Shown here piece after piece: positions 26,486 through 35,899 of a stretch of DNA of 64,000 bases. Every line of letters starts with the position of its first letter. Position 1 is the stretch's first letter. Source of the DNA: Alphaproteobacteria bacterium (GTDB lineage: Bacteria > Pseudomonadota > Alphaproteobacteria > Rs-D84); assembly GCA_017463185.1 (NCBI GenBank), contig JAFTPS010000010.1, forward strand, positions 34,382 through 98,381, given 5' to 3'. The notes below the pieces were generated by a model. That model ran no database searches, was not told where the DNA came from, and saw nothing but the letters and a program-made list of their open reading frames with translations. The position numbers and the translations under genes are program-made.

Positions 26486-27079
26486 ATGAATTCAAAAATT
26501 GAAAAGTTGATAAAATTATTTGCAAAATTGCCGCGTGTTGGTTCACGCGGGGGGCAACGTATTGCCTTGGCTTTATTACAGGATAAAACTGGACGGGCGG
26601 CGAATCTGGCGACGGCACTGTTGGATGCGGCCGAAAATATTGCGCCGTGTTCGTGCTGTGGTGTTTTGACCGATCGTGGAACGATATGTGAATTTTGTCG
26701 TGATGCAACGCGGGCTAATGGGCAACTGTGTGTTGTGCGTGACCTGTCCGATGTTTGGACGCTGGAAAAATCATCTGTGTTTCACGGGCGGTATCATATC
26801 ATTGGTGGGTTGTTATCGGGTGCAAATGGGTGTTTGCCCCAGGATTTGAATATCGCAAATTTATCAGAACGCATCACAAATGAAAATATTACAGAAATAA
26901 TTTTTGCCCTGCCCAATACGGTAGAGGGTAAAACCACCCAACATTATATTATTTCTGCAATTGGTGCTGATAATGTTACATATTCTGAACTTGCCTCTGG
27001 TGTGCCTTTGGGTGGGGAACTGGATTATATAGATGATGGAACTTTAACTCTTGCTTTTGGGGGGCGCAAGTCGTTATGA
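26486..27079 (+). CDS. recR: Recombination protein RecR
   Basis: A 197-residue protein: helix-hairpin-helix (KLPRVGSRGGQRIALAL), zinc finger CSCCGVLTDRGTICEFC near residues 56-72, then a Toprim domain (LCVVRDLSDVWTLE). RecR acts with RecO and RecF in gap repair, loading RecA. The stop overlaps rsmA by ATGA. It begins 16 nt after dacA, and an operon with rsmA is likely. Confidence 0.96.
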   Translation: MNSKIEKLIKLFAKLPRVGSRGGQRIALALLQDKTGRAANLATALLDAAENIAPCSCCGVLTDRGTICEFCRDATRANGQLCVVRDLSDVWTLEKSSVFHGRYHIIGGLLSGANGCLPQDLNIANLSERITNENITEIIFALPNTVEGKTTQHYIISAIGADNVTYSELASGVPLGGELDYIDDGTLTLAFGGRKSL

Positions 27080-27900
27080 CTGATTTAATTTCATCTTTGC
27101 CGCCTGTGTCTGAAATGATGCGTGAATGTGGGTTAGAGCCCAAGAAACAGTTTGGTCAAAATTTCCTGTTTGATCTGAATTTAACTGGGCGTATCGCACG
27201 CAGTGTGCCAAATATTGAATCCACCCCTGTCATAGAGGTTGGACCGGGCCCTGCGGGGTTGACACGTGCAATTTTAATGGCGGGTGCTCCGCGTGTTATA
27301 GCGATTGAAAAAGATAAAACCACCGAACCGATTTTATCACGTATTGTGAATGCATCCGCTGGACGGTTGACCGTAATTTATGATGATGCATTACGGGTTG
27401 ATTTTTCCACATTTGGGTTGGATGAATATGCGGTGTGTGCAAATCTGCCGTATAATGTTGGAACAGAATTATTGATTGGTTGGATTCATAAAATCGCATA
27501 TGGCGAGCATATAAAATCACTGACACTAATGTTCCAGCGCGAGGTTGCATATCGTATCACCGCGCGTCCTGGCGATAAGCATTATGGACGTCTGGCGGTA
27601 TTGACTTCTTTGATTGCGGACAGTCGAGTTTTATTTGATGTTCCAAACACTGCGTTTGTGCCGCGACCTAAGGTGCAAAGTGCAGTTGTTCAGATTATTC
27701 CAAATATGGCCAAAATTGCACGTATTGTTGATTTAGACAAGATAGAACAAATAACCGCAAAATTGTTCGGACAACGGCGAAAAATGATACGCGGTATAAT
27801 TCCAAATGTTGATTGGTCGCAATTTGGGTTGACTGGTACAGAACGCGCGGAAAATTTAACGCCGGAAATGTTTGCGTTGCTAGCAAAAAGTTTGTTATAA
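27076..27900 (+). CDS. rsmA: 16S rRNA dimethyladenosine transferase
   Basis: A 274-residue methyltransferase that dimethylates two adenines in the 3' hairpin of 16S rRNA. KKQFGQNFLFD at the N terminus, EVGPGPAGLTRAIL (SAM loop), and NLPYNVGTELL (catalytic NLPY) are all present, with the C-terminal helical domain (FGQRRKMIRGII). Translationally coupled to recR. Confidence 0.97.
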   Translation: MTDLISSLPPVSEMMRECGLEPKKQFGQNFLFDLNLTGRIARSVPNIESTPVIEVGPGPAGLTRAILMAGAPRVIAIEKDKTTEPILSRIVNASAGRLTVIYDDALRVDFSTFGLDEYAVCANLPYNVGTELLIGWIHKIAYGEHIKSLTLMFQREVAYRITARPGDKHYGRLAVLTSLIADSRVLFDVPNTAFVPRPKVQSAVVQIIPNMAKIARIVDLDKIEQITAKLFGQRRKMIRGIIPNVDWSQFGLTGTERAENLTPEMFALLAKSLL

Positions 27901-27925
27901 TCTTTTTACAGGACAGGGGGGGGAA

Positions 27926-29635
27926 ATGTCATTATCTTTATTAGCCTTTTTTGCAATAGTGTTCGTGCTGGTTTATTTATTGCGTATGGCCAAGATTGGT
28001 GCATTAGTTGCCTTTTTGTTTGCGGGTGTATTGTCCGGTCCATATATTTTTAATTTGTTTGAATTGACAACGGCTTGGACTTTCCTGGGTGATTTGGGAA
28101 TCCTGTTTTTATGGTTTACAATAGGTTTGGAAATCAATATGCGTCGCCTGTGGCAATTGCGTCGCACGATATTTGGATTTGGTGCGACCCAGGTTTTAAT
28201 GGTTGCGATTATGTTATTCCCAATGTTGTTTGGTTTGACCAGTTGGTCTGTTATGGGGTGTGTAATGGTTGCTTTGATGTTGGCGATGTCCAGTACGTCC
28301 GAGGATTTGCAAATTCTGACCGACCGCAATCAGCTAAACACCAATATGGGACGTCAAACTTTTTCAATTTTACTGTTCCAGGATTTATTATCTATTCCGT
28401 TGTTGGCAATGTTGCCAATTTTTGCGGGCAAATCGTTTAATCTGGGCGCGTCGGCTATTGATGTTGCCGTTATTTCTGTTGCACTGGTAATATCTGTTAT
28501 TGTTATTGGACGATTTGTAATGACTCCATTATTACGTCAGGTTGCCAAATTAAAATCCAAAGAGGCTTTTTTACTGGCTGTAATGTTGAACATAGTGCTG
28601 TGGGCGGTGATAATGGAATGGATGGGTATGCCCGCAGGATTGGGGGCATTTCTGGCTGGTATGTTGATGTCAGAAACACTTTACCGTCATCAAATCACGG
28701 TCCAGGTTTCGCCCTATGCAATGTTGTTCCTGGCGTTTTTCTTTATATCATTGGGAATGGGATTGAACCTGCCGCTGTTGGGACATAATTGGTATATAGT
28801 ATTGGGCGGTCTGGTTGGGTTGGTTGCTGTAAAATTTATGGCGATGTTCATGGTCGCGCGTGTGCGTGGTGTATCAATGCCAGATGCAACAATGATTGCA
28901 CTTATTCTGGCCCAGGGTGGTGAATTTGGCCTGTTGATGTTGCAAACTATGAAAAACAGTAATATTACCGCAATTCCATCCGCGCATGCCGAAATTTTAA
29001 CAGCAATAATTATTTTATCCATTATGACAACGCCTGTGTTGTTGTGCCTGTATGATTATTTACAGCGTCGTGGTAAATTATTCCCCCAGCGTCATCCGCG
29101 CACATTGGATGATGCGGATGCCACAATAAAACCAGATGTTATTGTGTGTGGCTTTGGACGTGTGGGGCAAATTATCTGTCAAATGCTTGATGCTCAATCT
29201 GTTCCATATGTGGCATTAGACCTGGATATCAGTTCGGTTATGATGGGGCGCGAGCGTGGTTTTAATGTTGTTTATGGCGATGCGACAAACACAGATGTTT
29301 TGCGAGAGTTTGGTCTGTCCCCGCGTCGGATTCGTGCGGTGGTGGTTGCGCTGGATAATGCAACAACGGCGCGTGATACGATTTTGTCGGTTAAATCAAT
29401 TGCACCGCGTATGAAAATTTTTGCCCGTGCGCGCAACCTGGCCGATTCTCAGATTTTACTGCGCGAAGGTGTCGCCACCGCAATGCCAGAAACCATAGAA
29501 TCTTCTTTCTTTTTGGGCGTCAGTCTTTTGGACCATCTGGGCTGTTCCGAACGCGAATTAGAAAAATTGTTATGTGATATGCGTGCCGATAATTATGCCG
29601 CACTGGGCACGCCAATATCAGACAACAAAGATTAA
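27926..29635 (+). CDS. CPA2-family cation:proton antiporter with TrkA-N domain
   Basis: A 569-residue protein. Residues 1-385 form about 12-13 membrane segments of the Kef type, including LGDLGILFLWFTIGLEI and LPLLAMLPIF. Residues 405-530 form an RCK/TrkA-N Rossmann domain (VIVCGFGRVGQIICQML, glycine motif near 408, with DATNTDVLREFGL). Such transporters exchange K+ or Na+ for protons and are gated through the nucleotide-binding domain. It resembles KefB/KefC/YbaL; glutathione control is not evident. RBS GGGGGGG precedes ATG 27926, and a terminator follows. Confidence 0.9.
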   Translation: MSLSLLAFFAIVFVLVYLLRMAKIGALVAFLFAGVLSGPYIFNLFELTTAWTFLGDLGILFLWFTIGLEINMRRLWQLRRTIFGFGATQVLMVAIMLFPMLFGLTSWSVMGCVMVALMLAMSSTSEDLQILTDRNQLNTNMGRQTFSILLFQDLLSIPLLAMLPIFAGKSFNLGASAIDVAVISVALVISVIVIGRFVMTPLLRQVAKLKSKEAFLLAVMLNIVLWAVIMEWMGMPAGLGAFLAGMLMSETLYRHQITVQVSPYAMLFLAFFFISLGMGLNLPLLGHNWYIVLGGLVGLVAVKFMAMFMVARVRGVSMPDATMIALILAQGGEFGLLMLQTMKNSNITAIPSAHAEILTAIIILSIMTTPVLLCLYDYLQRRGKLFPQRHPRTLDDADATIKPDVIVCGFGRVGQIICQMLDAQSVPYVALDLDISSVMMGRERGFNVVYGDATNTDVLREFGLSPRRIRAVVVALDNATTARDTILSVKSIAPRMKIFARARNLADSQILLREGVATAMPETIESSFFLGVSLLDHLGCSERELEKLLCDMRADNYAALGTPISDNKD

Positions 29636-29639
29636 AGAA

Positions 29640-29672
29640 AACCGTCCCCAATTTTGGGGACATTTTATTTGC
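29640..29672 (+). terminator. Intrinsic terminator after the antiporter gene
   Basis: GTCCCC-AATTTT-GGGGAC followed by ATTTTATTT, between the antiporter stop and lspA. Confidence 0.8.
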
Positions 29673-29722
29673 TTTTAATGCTTTGTATTGTTATATTTCA
29701 TTCCAAACGGAAAGGCAAATAT

Positions 29723-30241
29723 ATGAAAAAAACATTTTCAGTACTGGCAATAATATTCGGCATTATCATCCTAGACCAGTTGTCAAAGGGTGTTTTGCTG
29801 TACCTAATCACGGGTGGGGTGCCACTGTATGGGTCGGCGTGGTCGGTTGTGTCGTATCCGTATTTAATGGCGCATATAACTGATTTCTTTAACATAGTTT
29901 TTACATGGAATCCGGGAACATCTTTTTCCTTGTTCCGCGCATTGGGGGAATCCGCGCCGTTGGTAATTGTTATTATAACTGGGTTTATAATCGGGTTTAT
30001 TTTGCATTATCTGTTCACGCGTGCCACCCGGGCCGAACATCTGCCCCTGGCCCTGATTGCGGGTGGTGCATTGGGAAATTTGATTGACCGCATTCGTTTT
30101 GGCGCGGTTGTGGATTTTTTGGACTTTCATATCGGTGGCTGGCATTATCCAGCATTTAATATTGCCGATATATGTATAGTGGTTGGTGTTGGGTTGTATA
30201 TCCTGAATTGGTATCTGGCACGCCGCAAATGTATTAAATAA
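29723..30241 (+). CDS. lspA: Lipoprotein signal peptidase (signal peptidase II)
   Basis: A 172-residue membrane protease with four membrane segments. It has ILDQLSKGV near the N terminus, NPGTSFSLF (the N-x-G-x-(S/A)-F block), GALGNLIDRIRFGAVVDFLDF with one catalytic Asp, and FNIADICIVVG with the second. I take ATG 29723, which has GGAAAGG upstream, instead of the longer frame that runs through the terminator. It cleaves prolipoproteins such as the one encoded at 1-80. It is followed by yidC after 17 nt. Confidence 0.95.
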   Translation: MKKTFSVLAIIFGIIILDQLSKGVLLYLITGGVPLYGSAWSVVSYPYLMAHITDFFNIVFTWNPGTSFSLFRALGESAPLVIVIITGFIIGFILHYLFTRATRAEHLPLALIAGGALGNLIDRIRFGAVVDFLDFHIGGWHYPAFNIADICIVVGVGLYILNWYLARRKCIK

Positions 30242-30258
30242 ACAAAGGAAAAATAATA

Positions 30259-31821
30259 ATGGTTCAGTACTTGGATAAAAATTCTGGCTTTGCCCAGTGG
30301 AATGCAAACAAAAATGCCGCCCAGAAAAAATCACCATTTTCTGGATTTTTATGGTGGACTTTGATATTCGTTGTTGCCTGGTGGGCAATTGGTGCAATCA
30401 TGTCGCCAAGAACAATTCCGCAACAGAATGCCGAATCCACCACGACCGTGGATTTGTCAGCCGTTCCCGCATCACAAATTTCATCAGACCAAATTTCCGC
30501 CACGGTCCAGGGATTACGTATATCGGATGTAAAATTGGCGAACTTTGCCACCAGCCCCGATGACGCAACGCCAGTAGCTTTGCTGGCCACCCCCGGTGAT
30601 TATATAGAGGTTGGCTTACTTTCCACCGGCGCACCCGCCCCAACACCAACAACAGTGTGGCGTGTAACTGGTGATGCGTATACTTGGCGCAATTCAGATG
30701 GTTTGGAATTTACCAGAACAATAACAACGGATGGATATTTAATTACAATAACAGATACCATTAAAAATCCGACAAAATCACCGGCAACTTTTGCGCCATA
30801 TGCGCGTATAGTTCGTTCTAATGACGCATCGTCTGCCAGTGCCACATCCAATGGCGCAATTGCATATGTAAATTCGGATTTTGAACACCGCGATTGGAAA
30901 AGTCTGGATAAAAAATCATATGCATACACAACAACAAACGGATTTGCCGGTTTTGCTGACCAGTACTGGGAAACGGTTGCATCTATTGACAGTCCGGACC
31001 AAACAATTCGTATGAAAAAGAATTTGGATAAATATGTATCCGATACTGCCGCTGGTGCTATAACCGTTGCTGCGGGCGATACTGGTGCGATTGTCACGCA
31101 TATATTTGCGGGACCGCGCGACCAAAAAATCCTGGATGCGGCAGAGGCAAAAATTGCGGGCCTGGGTGAAACCATAGACTATGGATGGTTCTGGTTCCTG
31201 GCGCGTCCAATGTTGTGGGTATTAAATGGAATAAATACATTTGTTATGAATTATGGTGTGGCAATTATCATAATGACAATTCTGTTGCGTTTGTTGATGT
31301 GGCCGTTGACCCGTAAATCATACACATCTATGCTGGCAATGCAGAAAATGCAGCCTGAAATGCAACGTATTCAAAAATTATACGCCAACGATAAAATGCG
31401 CTTGCAAATGGAAATGATGAAATTGTACCAAACGCACAAGACATCGCCAATGTCGGGCTGTTTACCAATGTTGATTCAGATTCCAATATTCTTTGCTTTG
31501 TACAAGGCTTTGTTGGTGTCCGTCCAAATGCGCAGCGCACATTTCCTGTGGATATCCGACTTGGCGGCAATGGACCCATACTTTATCCTGCCGATATTGA
31601 TGGGTGCAACAATGTGGTTGCAACAGTATTTGCAATCGCCAAAAATGAACGGCTCATCCGCCAATGACATCGCTGCCCAGACACAAAAAATGATGCGCTG
31701 GATGCCATTATTATTCACGGTGATGTTTGCGTGGATGCCGGCTGGATTGGTTTTGTATTGGACGGTATCCAATGTCTTTGGTATTGCCCAAATGCAAATA
31801 ATCAAAAAACAGTCAAAATAA
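30259..31821 (+). CDS. yidC: Membrane protein insertase YidC
   Basis: A 520-residue insertase: N-terminal membrane segment (about 32-50), a large periplasmic beta-sandwich domain to about 320, then the five-segment core starting PMLWVLNGINTFV with KLYANDKMRLQ, PMSGCLPMLIQIPIFFALYKAL and the final ALVLYW-like segment (PAGLVLYWTVSN). It inserts and folds inner-membrane proteins with or without SecYEG. Here it is paired with lspA and not with rpmH-rnpA; the rpmH gene is at 38.4 kb. Confidence 0.96.
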   Translation: MVQYLDKNSGFAQWNANKNAAQKKSPFSGFLWWTLIFVVAWWAIGAIMSPRTIPQQNAESTTTVDLSAVPASQISSDQISATVQGLRISDVKLANFATSPDDATPVALLATPGDYIEVGLLSTGAPAPTPTTVWRVTGDAYTWRNSDGLEFTRTITTDGYLITITDTIKNPTKSPATFAPYARIVRSNDASSASATSNGAIAYVNSDFEHRDWKSLDKKSYAYTTTNGFAGFADQYWETVASIDSPDQTIRMKKNLDKYVSDTAAGAITVAAGDTGAIVTHIFAGPRDQKILDAAEAKIAGLGETIDYGWFWFLARPMLWVLNGINTFVMNYGVAIIIMTILLRLLMWPLTRKSYTSMLAMQKMQPEMQRIQKLYANDKMRLQMEMMKLYQTHKTSPMSGCLPMLIQIPIFFALYKALLVSVQMRSAHFLWISDLAAMDPYFILPILMGATMWLQQYLQSPKMNGSSANDIAAQTQKMMRWMPLLFTVMFAWMPAGLVLYWTVSNVFGIAQMQIIKKQSK

Positions 31822-31850
31822 AAATCGCCCTGATGGGCGTTTTTATTTTA
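31821..31850 (+). terminator. Terminator of lspA-yidC
   Basis: AAAATCGCCC-TGAT-GGGCGTTTTT, immediately after the yidC stop. Confidence 0.9.
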
Positions 31851-31896
31851 TAAAGATAGTTCTAATATTATTTGTGTATAAATTTTAATTCATTTA

Positions 31897-32143
31897 TTGA
31901 ATTTTTTATTCCTTGATGTAAAATATAGATGTCAACGGGATTTTTCGTTGATGGGGTGTAGTAACCCGTTCATCAGCGTCGGAATGCATACTTATGACGC
32001 ACGCAGTGCGTTTTTTTATGGTTGCGATGATAAGTCAACTCCTGACCCAGGTCAGGAGGGTTGCGATATACATAAATAAGCACACAATTCTGATGATTGT
32101 TACTAACCTCCTGGCCACCTGAATTTCTGGTGGTTTTGTTTTT
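31897..32143 (+). promoter_or_regulatory. Class 2 structured leader RNA with promoter (copy b)
   Basis: The promoter is TTGAAT (31897-31902), 16 bp, TAAAAT (31919-31924), with transcription starting near 31931. The RNA has a GTCAACG/CGTTGAT stem, GGGGTGTAGTAACCC, and the GACGCACGCAGTGCGT hairpin with T7. CTCCTGACC-CA-GGTCAGGAG (32040-32058) follows, then a TTGCGATATACA segment and ACAAT/ATTGT. CCTCCTGGCC (32107-32116) can pair with GGTCAGGAGG (32050-32059) or free its 3' end for the last hairpin CCACC/GGTGG (32115-32133), which is followed by TTTTGTTTTT. The gene start lies 27 nt after the hairpin tail. Confidence 0.78.
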
Positions 32144-32169
32144 ATAAAAACAACAAGAGGAGAAGTAAA

Positions 32170-32934
32170 ATGTTAAAAATATTAGTTCTTTTTGGATTGC
32201 TTGGGATATCTAGCAATACTTTTGCTGCCTATTATCTTGACACCGACAAATATCGCGAATGCACAAATACAGAATCTAGTGGAATTTGTGGGGCGTTATC
32301 AAATGCCAGTGATGAAAATGGCTTTATGTGCTATATCAGTTTAGATGGTGCAGATGATGTGTGTGTCTGTAATTTGTCTGATATGACTTTTTATTACGGG
32401 GCCGGGTGTTTTTGTGAAAATGGATGGTACAGTGACCCGTATGATGGCACTTGGGCGGGATGCGATAAATGTCCAGCTGATTATCCATTATCTGATGGCT
32501 ATAATGGCAATAGTGTCGGCAATGTAAACTCAATGGAAGATGCCTGTTATCGGCAATATTCTAAAACGGAACAAAATATTACATTGACTCTAGAAATTTC
32601 AATGATAGACGAGGAAGGGGGCTATGAACCATATATCATAGATGCAATATGTGATTCGGGCTATTGGACAGAAAACACATATTCTGGTTATTACTACGAA
32701 GGTGACGATTATACTTGCAACCCTGTTGGAATTTATTATTACAGTGTTCCAAATAATTCGCGGGAAATGTGTCCCGCCTATGTTGCTCAGTCCGGTGAAA
32801 ACTTGACCGGTCAAACGACTGGCAGTGGCACAGGCGCAGACAGCTTGACTGATTGTAAAATCCCCAGTACCGAGATATTTTCGGATAATACCGGGACTTG
32901 GCATTATGACGATGGTTGTTATTACTCTGAATAA
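32170..32934 (+). CDS. Cys-rich secreted protein ending CYYSE
   Basis: A 254-residue protein with a signal peptide (MLKILVLFGLLGISSNTFAA) and about 22 cysteines in a Tyr/Gly/Asp-rich, acidic mature part. CDKCPADYPLSDGYNG gives the CxxCP unit. Near the end LTDCKIPSTEIFSDNTGTWHY leads into GCYYSE, the final residues, matching the family end. Tyr is unusually frequent (for example GIYYYSV). Predicted exported and disulfide-bonded; no known domain is recognised with confidence. It is a single-gene unit: class 2 leader before it, terminator after it. Confidence 0.8.
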   Translation: MLKILVLFGLLGISSNTFAAYYLDTDKYRECTNTESSGICGALSNASDENGFMCYISLDGADDVCVCNLSDMTFYYGAGCFCENGWYSDPYDGTWAGCDKCPADYPLSDGYNGNSVGNVNSMEDACYRQYSKTEQNITLTLEISMIDEEGGYEPYIIDAICDSGYWTENTYSGYYYEGDDYTCNPVGIYYYSVPNNSREMCPAYVAQSGENLTGQTTGSGTGADSLTDCKIPSTEIFSDNTGTWHYDDGCYYSE

Positions 32935-32956
32935 ATATATCAGTTTTTATATCTTA

Positions 32957-32986
32957 AAAAAATCGCCCCAACGGGTGATTTTTTTC
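32957..32986 (+). terminator. Terminator of the 32.2 kb Cys-rich unit
   Basis: AAATCGCCC-CAAC-GGGTGATTTTTTT, an imperfect hairpin with a strong T tail. Confidence 0.8.
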
Positions 32987-33057
32987 TTGCTTTTACGCTA
33001 CCTATGCCCCACAATCCACAGGCATTTTAAGCATTTTATTTAACAAGGAGAAACCAT

Positions 33058-35718
33058 ATGAGTAATAAATGGGTATATACCTTTGGTAATGGCCAGGCCG
33101 AAGGCCAGGCTGATATGCGCAACTTGCTGGGTGGCAAGGGGGCTAATTTGGCCGAAATGAACCTGGTTGGGTTGCCTGTTCCAGCGGGCTTTACCGTCAC
33201 GACCGAGGTTTGTACATACTACTATGAAAATAATCAAACATATCCATCCGATTTAATGGACCAGGTACGTGCGGGTATCGCACATGTTGAATCCATTATG
33301 GGTAAAAAGTTCGCAGACCTGGAAAACCCGTTGTTGGTTTCGGTCCGTTCCGGTGCGCGTGTATCTATGCCGGGTATGATGGATACGGTTTTGAATTTGG
33401 GTTTAAACGATGAAACCGTAAAAGCATTGGCCAAGATTTCTGGCAACGAACGCTTTGCATATGATTCATATCGCCGTTTTATTATGATGTTCAGTGATGT
33501 TGTGTTGGGTGCGGATATTGATTTGTTTGAACACACCCTGGAACGTATGAAAGAAGACAAGGGTTATAAACTGGATACAGAATTGACCGCCGAAGACTTG
33601 AAAGAATTGGTGGAAAAGTTCAAAGAAATCGGCACAAAAATTGGCAAAGTGTTCCCCCAGGACCCATGGGAACAGTTGAAATTGGGTATTGGCGCGGTGT
33701 TCGGTTCTTGGATGAGCAAAAAGGCCATCACATACCGCAAATTGAATAATATCCCGGCTGATTGGGGTACCGCTGTAAATGTCCAGGCAATGGTATTTGG
33801 TAATTCTGGTGATGATAGTGCCACCGGCGTATGTTTCAGCCGTGACCCAGCAACTGGTGAAAACAAATACTATGGTGAATATTTAATCAATGCCCAGGGT
33901 GAAGACGTTGTGGCTGGTATTCGTACACCACAGCCGATGTCTAAGGATGACTCTGGCCGTCTGTCATTGGAAGAAGCGATGCCTGCTGTTTATCAGGAAT
34001 TGTGCGATGTTCGTGAAAAACTGGAACGTCATTACAAAGATATGCAGGATATGGAATTCACAATTGAACACGGTAAACTGTGGATGTTACAGTGCCGTAA
34101 TGGTAAACGTACCGCCGCCGCCGCCGTCCGTATGGCTGTTGAAATGGTGGAAGAAGGTCTGTTGACCAAAGAAGAAGCGATTTTGCGTGTTGGTGCTGAC
34201 CAACTGGATCACCTGTTGCATCCGATGTTGGACCCAAAAGCGGACAAGAAAGTTATTGCAACTGGATTGCCTGCGTCCCCAGGTGCCGCCGTTGGCCAGG
34301 CTGTATTTAACGCCGAAGATGCAGAAAAATGGGTCGCCCAGGGCAAAAAAGTAATGTTGATTCGTATTGAAACATCGCCCGAAGATATTGCCGGTATGAA
34401 CGCAGCCCAGGGTGTTATCACCGCTCGTGGTGGTATGACATCGCACGCCGCTGTTGTTGCCCGTGGTATGGGTACACCGTGCGTATCCGGTTCACCTGAT
34501 ATTAAAATTGATTATGAATCCAAAACATTGAAAACAACTGATGGTACGGTTATCCGCGAAGGTGACTGGATTTCCATTGACGGTGCTAAGGGCCAGATTA
34601 TAGAAGGTAAAGTTCCAACCGTTGCGGTTGAACTGACCGGTAATTTTGGCACATTGATGAAATGGGTTGATGAAATCAAATCTTTGACAATTAAAGCAAA
34701 CGCCGAAACACCAAAAGATGCCAAACAGGCACGTGATTTTGGTGCCGAGGGTATTGGCTTGGTTCGCACAGAACATATGTTCTTTGACCCGACACGTATC
34801 CGTGATTTGCGTGAAATGATTCTGGCCGATGATGAGGCCGGCCGTCGCGCGGCCTTGGCAAAATTATTGCCATATCAAAAGGCGGATATGATTGAACTGT
34901 TCAAGATTATGGATGGACTGCCGGTCACAATCCGTCTGATTGACCCACCGTTGCACGAATTCTTGCCACATACCGATGCAGAAATCGCAGAATTGGCTGC
35001 ACACCTGGGTAAATCGGTTGAAGAAATCAAAGCTCGTGCGGAACAATTACATGAACAGAATCCTATGTTGGGTCACCGTGGTTGTCGTTTGGCAATTACA
35101 TATCCAGAAATCTGCGAAATGCAGACCCGTGCGATTCTGTCGGCGGCATTGGAATGCAAAGCCTCGGGTGTCCGCGTATTGCCGGAAATTGAGGTTCCAT
35201 TGGTTGGTTCCAAGAAAGAAGTTGACATTGTCAAATCTGTGATTGATGCTACTGCACAATCCCTGTTTGCTGAAACGGGCGACAGTGTTGAATATTCTGT
35301 TGGTTCTATGATTGAATTGCCACGTGCTGCATTATTGGCAAATGAAATCGCAGAATCTTGTGAATTCTTTGAATTTGGTACGAACGACCTGACCCAGACA
35401 ACATTGGGAATGTCGCGTGACGATACTGCCAAAATCTTGGATGAATATCGTGCCCGTGGCGTATATGTGGCTGACCCATTTGCGTCTGTTGACCAGTTGG
35501 GTGTTGGTCTGTTGATTAAAGATGCGGTGAAAAAAGCTCGCGATACCAAGGGTGAACATATCCACTTGGGCGTATGTGGCGAACACGGTGGCGACCCAGA
35601 CTCTATTGCATTCTTCCACCAGGTTGGATTCAATTCTGTGTCTTGTTCCCCGTTCCGTGTGCCAATCGCACGTTTGGCCGCAGCCCAGGCCGCAGTCAAG
35701 TTCCCAAGAAAGAACTAA
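33058..35718 (+). CDS. ppdK: Pyruvate phosphate dikinase
   Basis: An 886-residue enzyme interconverting pyruvate, ATP and phosphate with phosphoenolpyruvate, AMP and pyrophosphate. The N-terminal nucleotide-grasp domain opens with GGKGANLAEM. The swivelling phosphohistidine domain contains GGMTSHAAVVARGMGTPCVSG with the catalytic His near residue 465, and the C-terminal PEP domain has GLVRTEHMFF, FGTNDLTQTTLGMSRDD and CGEHGGDP. Together with pyruvate kinase at 23 kb it allows reversible control of the PEP/pyruvate node. AAGGAG precedes ATG 33058. Confidence 0.97.
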   Translation: MSNKWVYTFGNGQAEGQADMRNLLGGKGANLAEMNLVGLPVPAGFTVTTEVCTYYYENNQTYPSDLMDQVRAGIAHVESIMGKKFADLENPLLVSVRSGARVSMPGMMDTVLNLGLNDETVKALAKISGNERFAYDSYRRFIMMFSDVVLGADIDLFEHTLERMKEDKGYKLDTELTAEDLKELVEKFKEIGTKIGKVFPQDPWEQLKLGIGAVFGSWMSKKAITYRKLNNIPADWGTAVNVQAMVFGNSGDDSATGVCFSRDPATGENKYYGEYLINAQGEDVVAGIRTPQPMSKDDSGRLSLEEAMPAVYQELCDVREKLERHYKDMQDMEFTIEHGKLWMLQCRNGKRTAAAAVRMAVEMVEEGLLTKEEAILRVGADQLDHLLHPMLDPKADKKVIATGLPASPGAAVGQAVFNAEDAEKWVAQGKKVMLIRIETSPEDIAGMNAAQGVITARGGMTSHAAVVARGMGTPCVSGSPDIKIDYESKTLKTTDGTVIREGDWISIDGAKGQIIEGKVPTVAVELTGNFGTLMKWVDEIKSLTIKANAETPKDAKQARDFGAEGIGLVRTEHMFFDPTRIRDLREMILADDEAGRRAALAKLLPYQKADMIELFKIMDGLPVTIRLIDPPLHEFLPHTDAEIAELAAHLGKSVEEIKARAEQLHEQNPMLGHRGCRLAITYPEICEMQTRAILSAALECKASGVRVLPEIEVPLVGSKKEVDIVKSVIDATAQSLFAETGDSVEYSVGSMIELPRAALLANEIAESCEFFEFGTNDLTQTTLGMSRDDTAKILDEYRARGVYVADPFASVDQLGVGLLIKDAVKKARDTKGEHIHLGVCGEHGGDPDSIAFFHQVGFNSVSCSPFRVPIARLAAAQAAVKFPRKN

Positions 35719-35721
35719 GAC

Positions 35722-35750
35722 AAAAATCCCCCGAATGGGGGATTTTTTTA
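35722..35750 (+). terminator. Terminator of ppdK
   Basis: AATCCCCC-GAAT-GGGGGATT followed by T6. Confidence 0.9.
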
Positions 35751-35899
35751 GTGAAAAGAGAATAGTGGTGGATGTTATAAACATAAAATTGAGAATCATA
35801 TAATCATTATTATTTACTCACCACTTACACTGCCCATTTTTTTTACAATAAAAAAACCGCCGTATGGCGTACTCAGTCTGCGTTTGCTGGGAATTTTTT

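Noticed and set aside
31921..32060. Known riboswitch (TPP, cobalamin, FMN or c-di-GMP type) in the class 2 leader
   Set aside because: None of the diagnostic core motifs of these classes is present; only a loose GGGGTG resemblance to TPP was seen.
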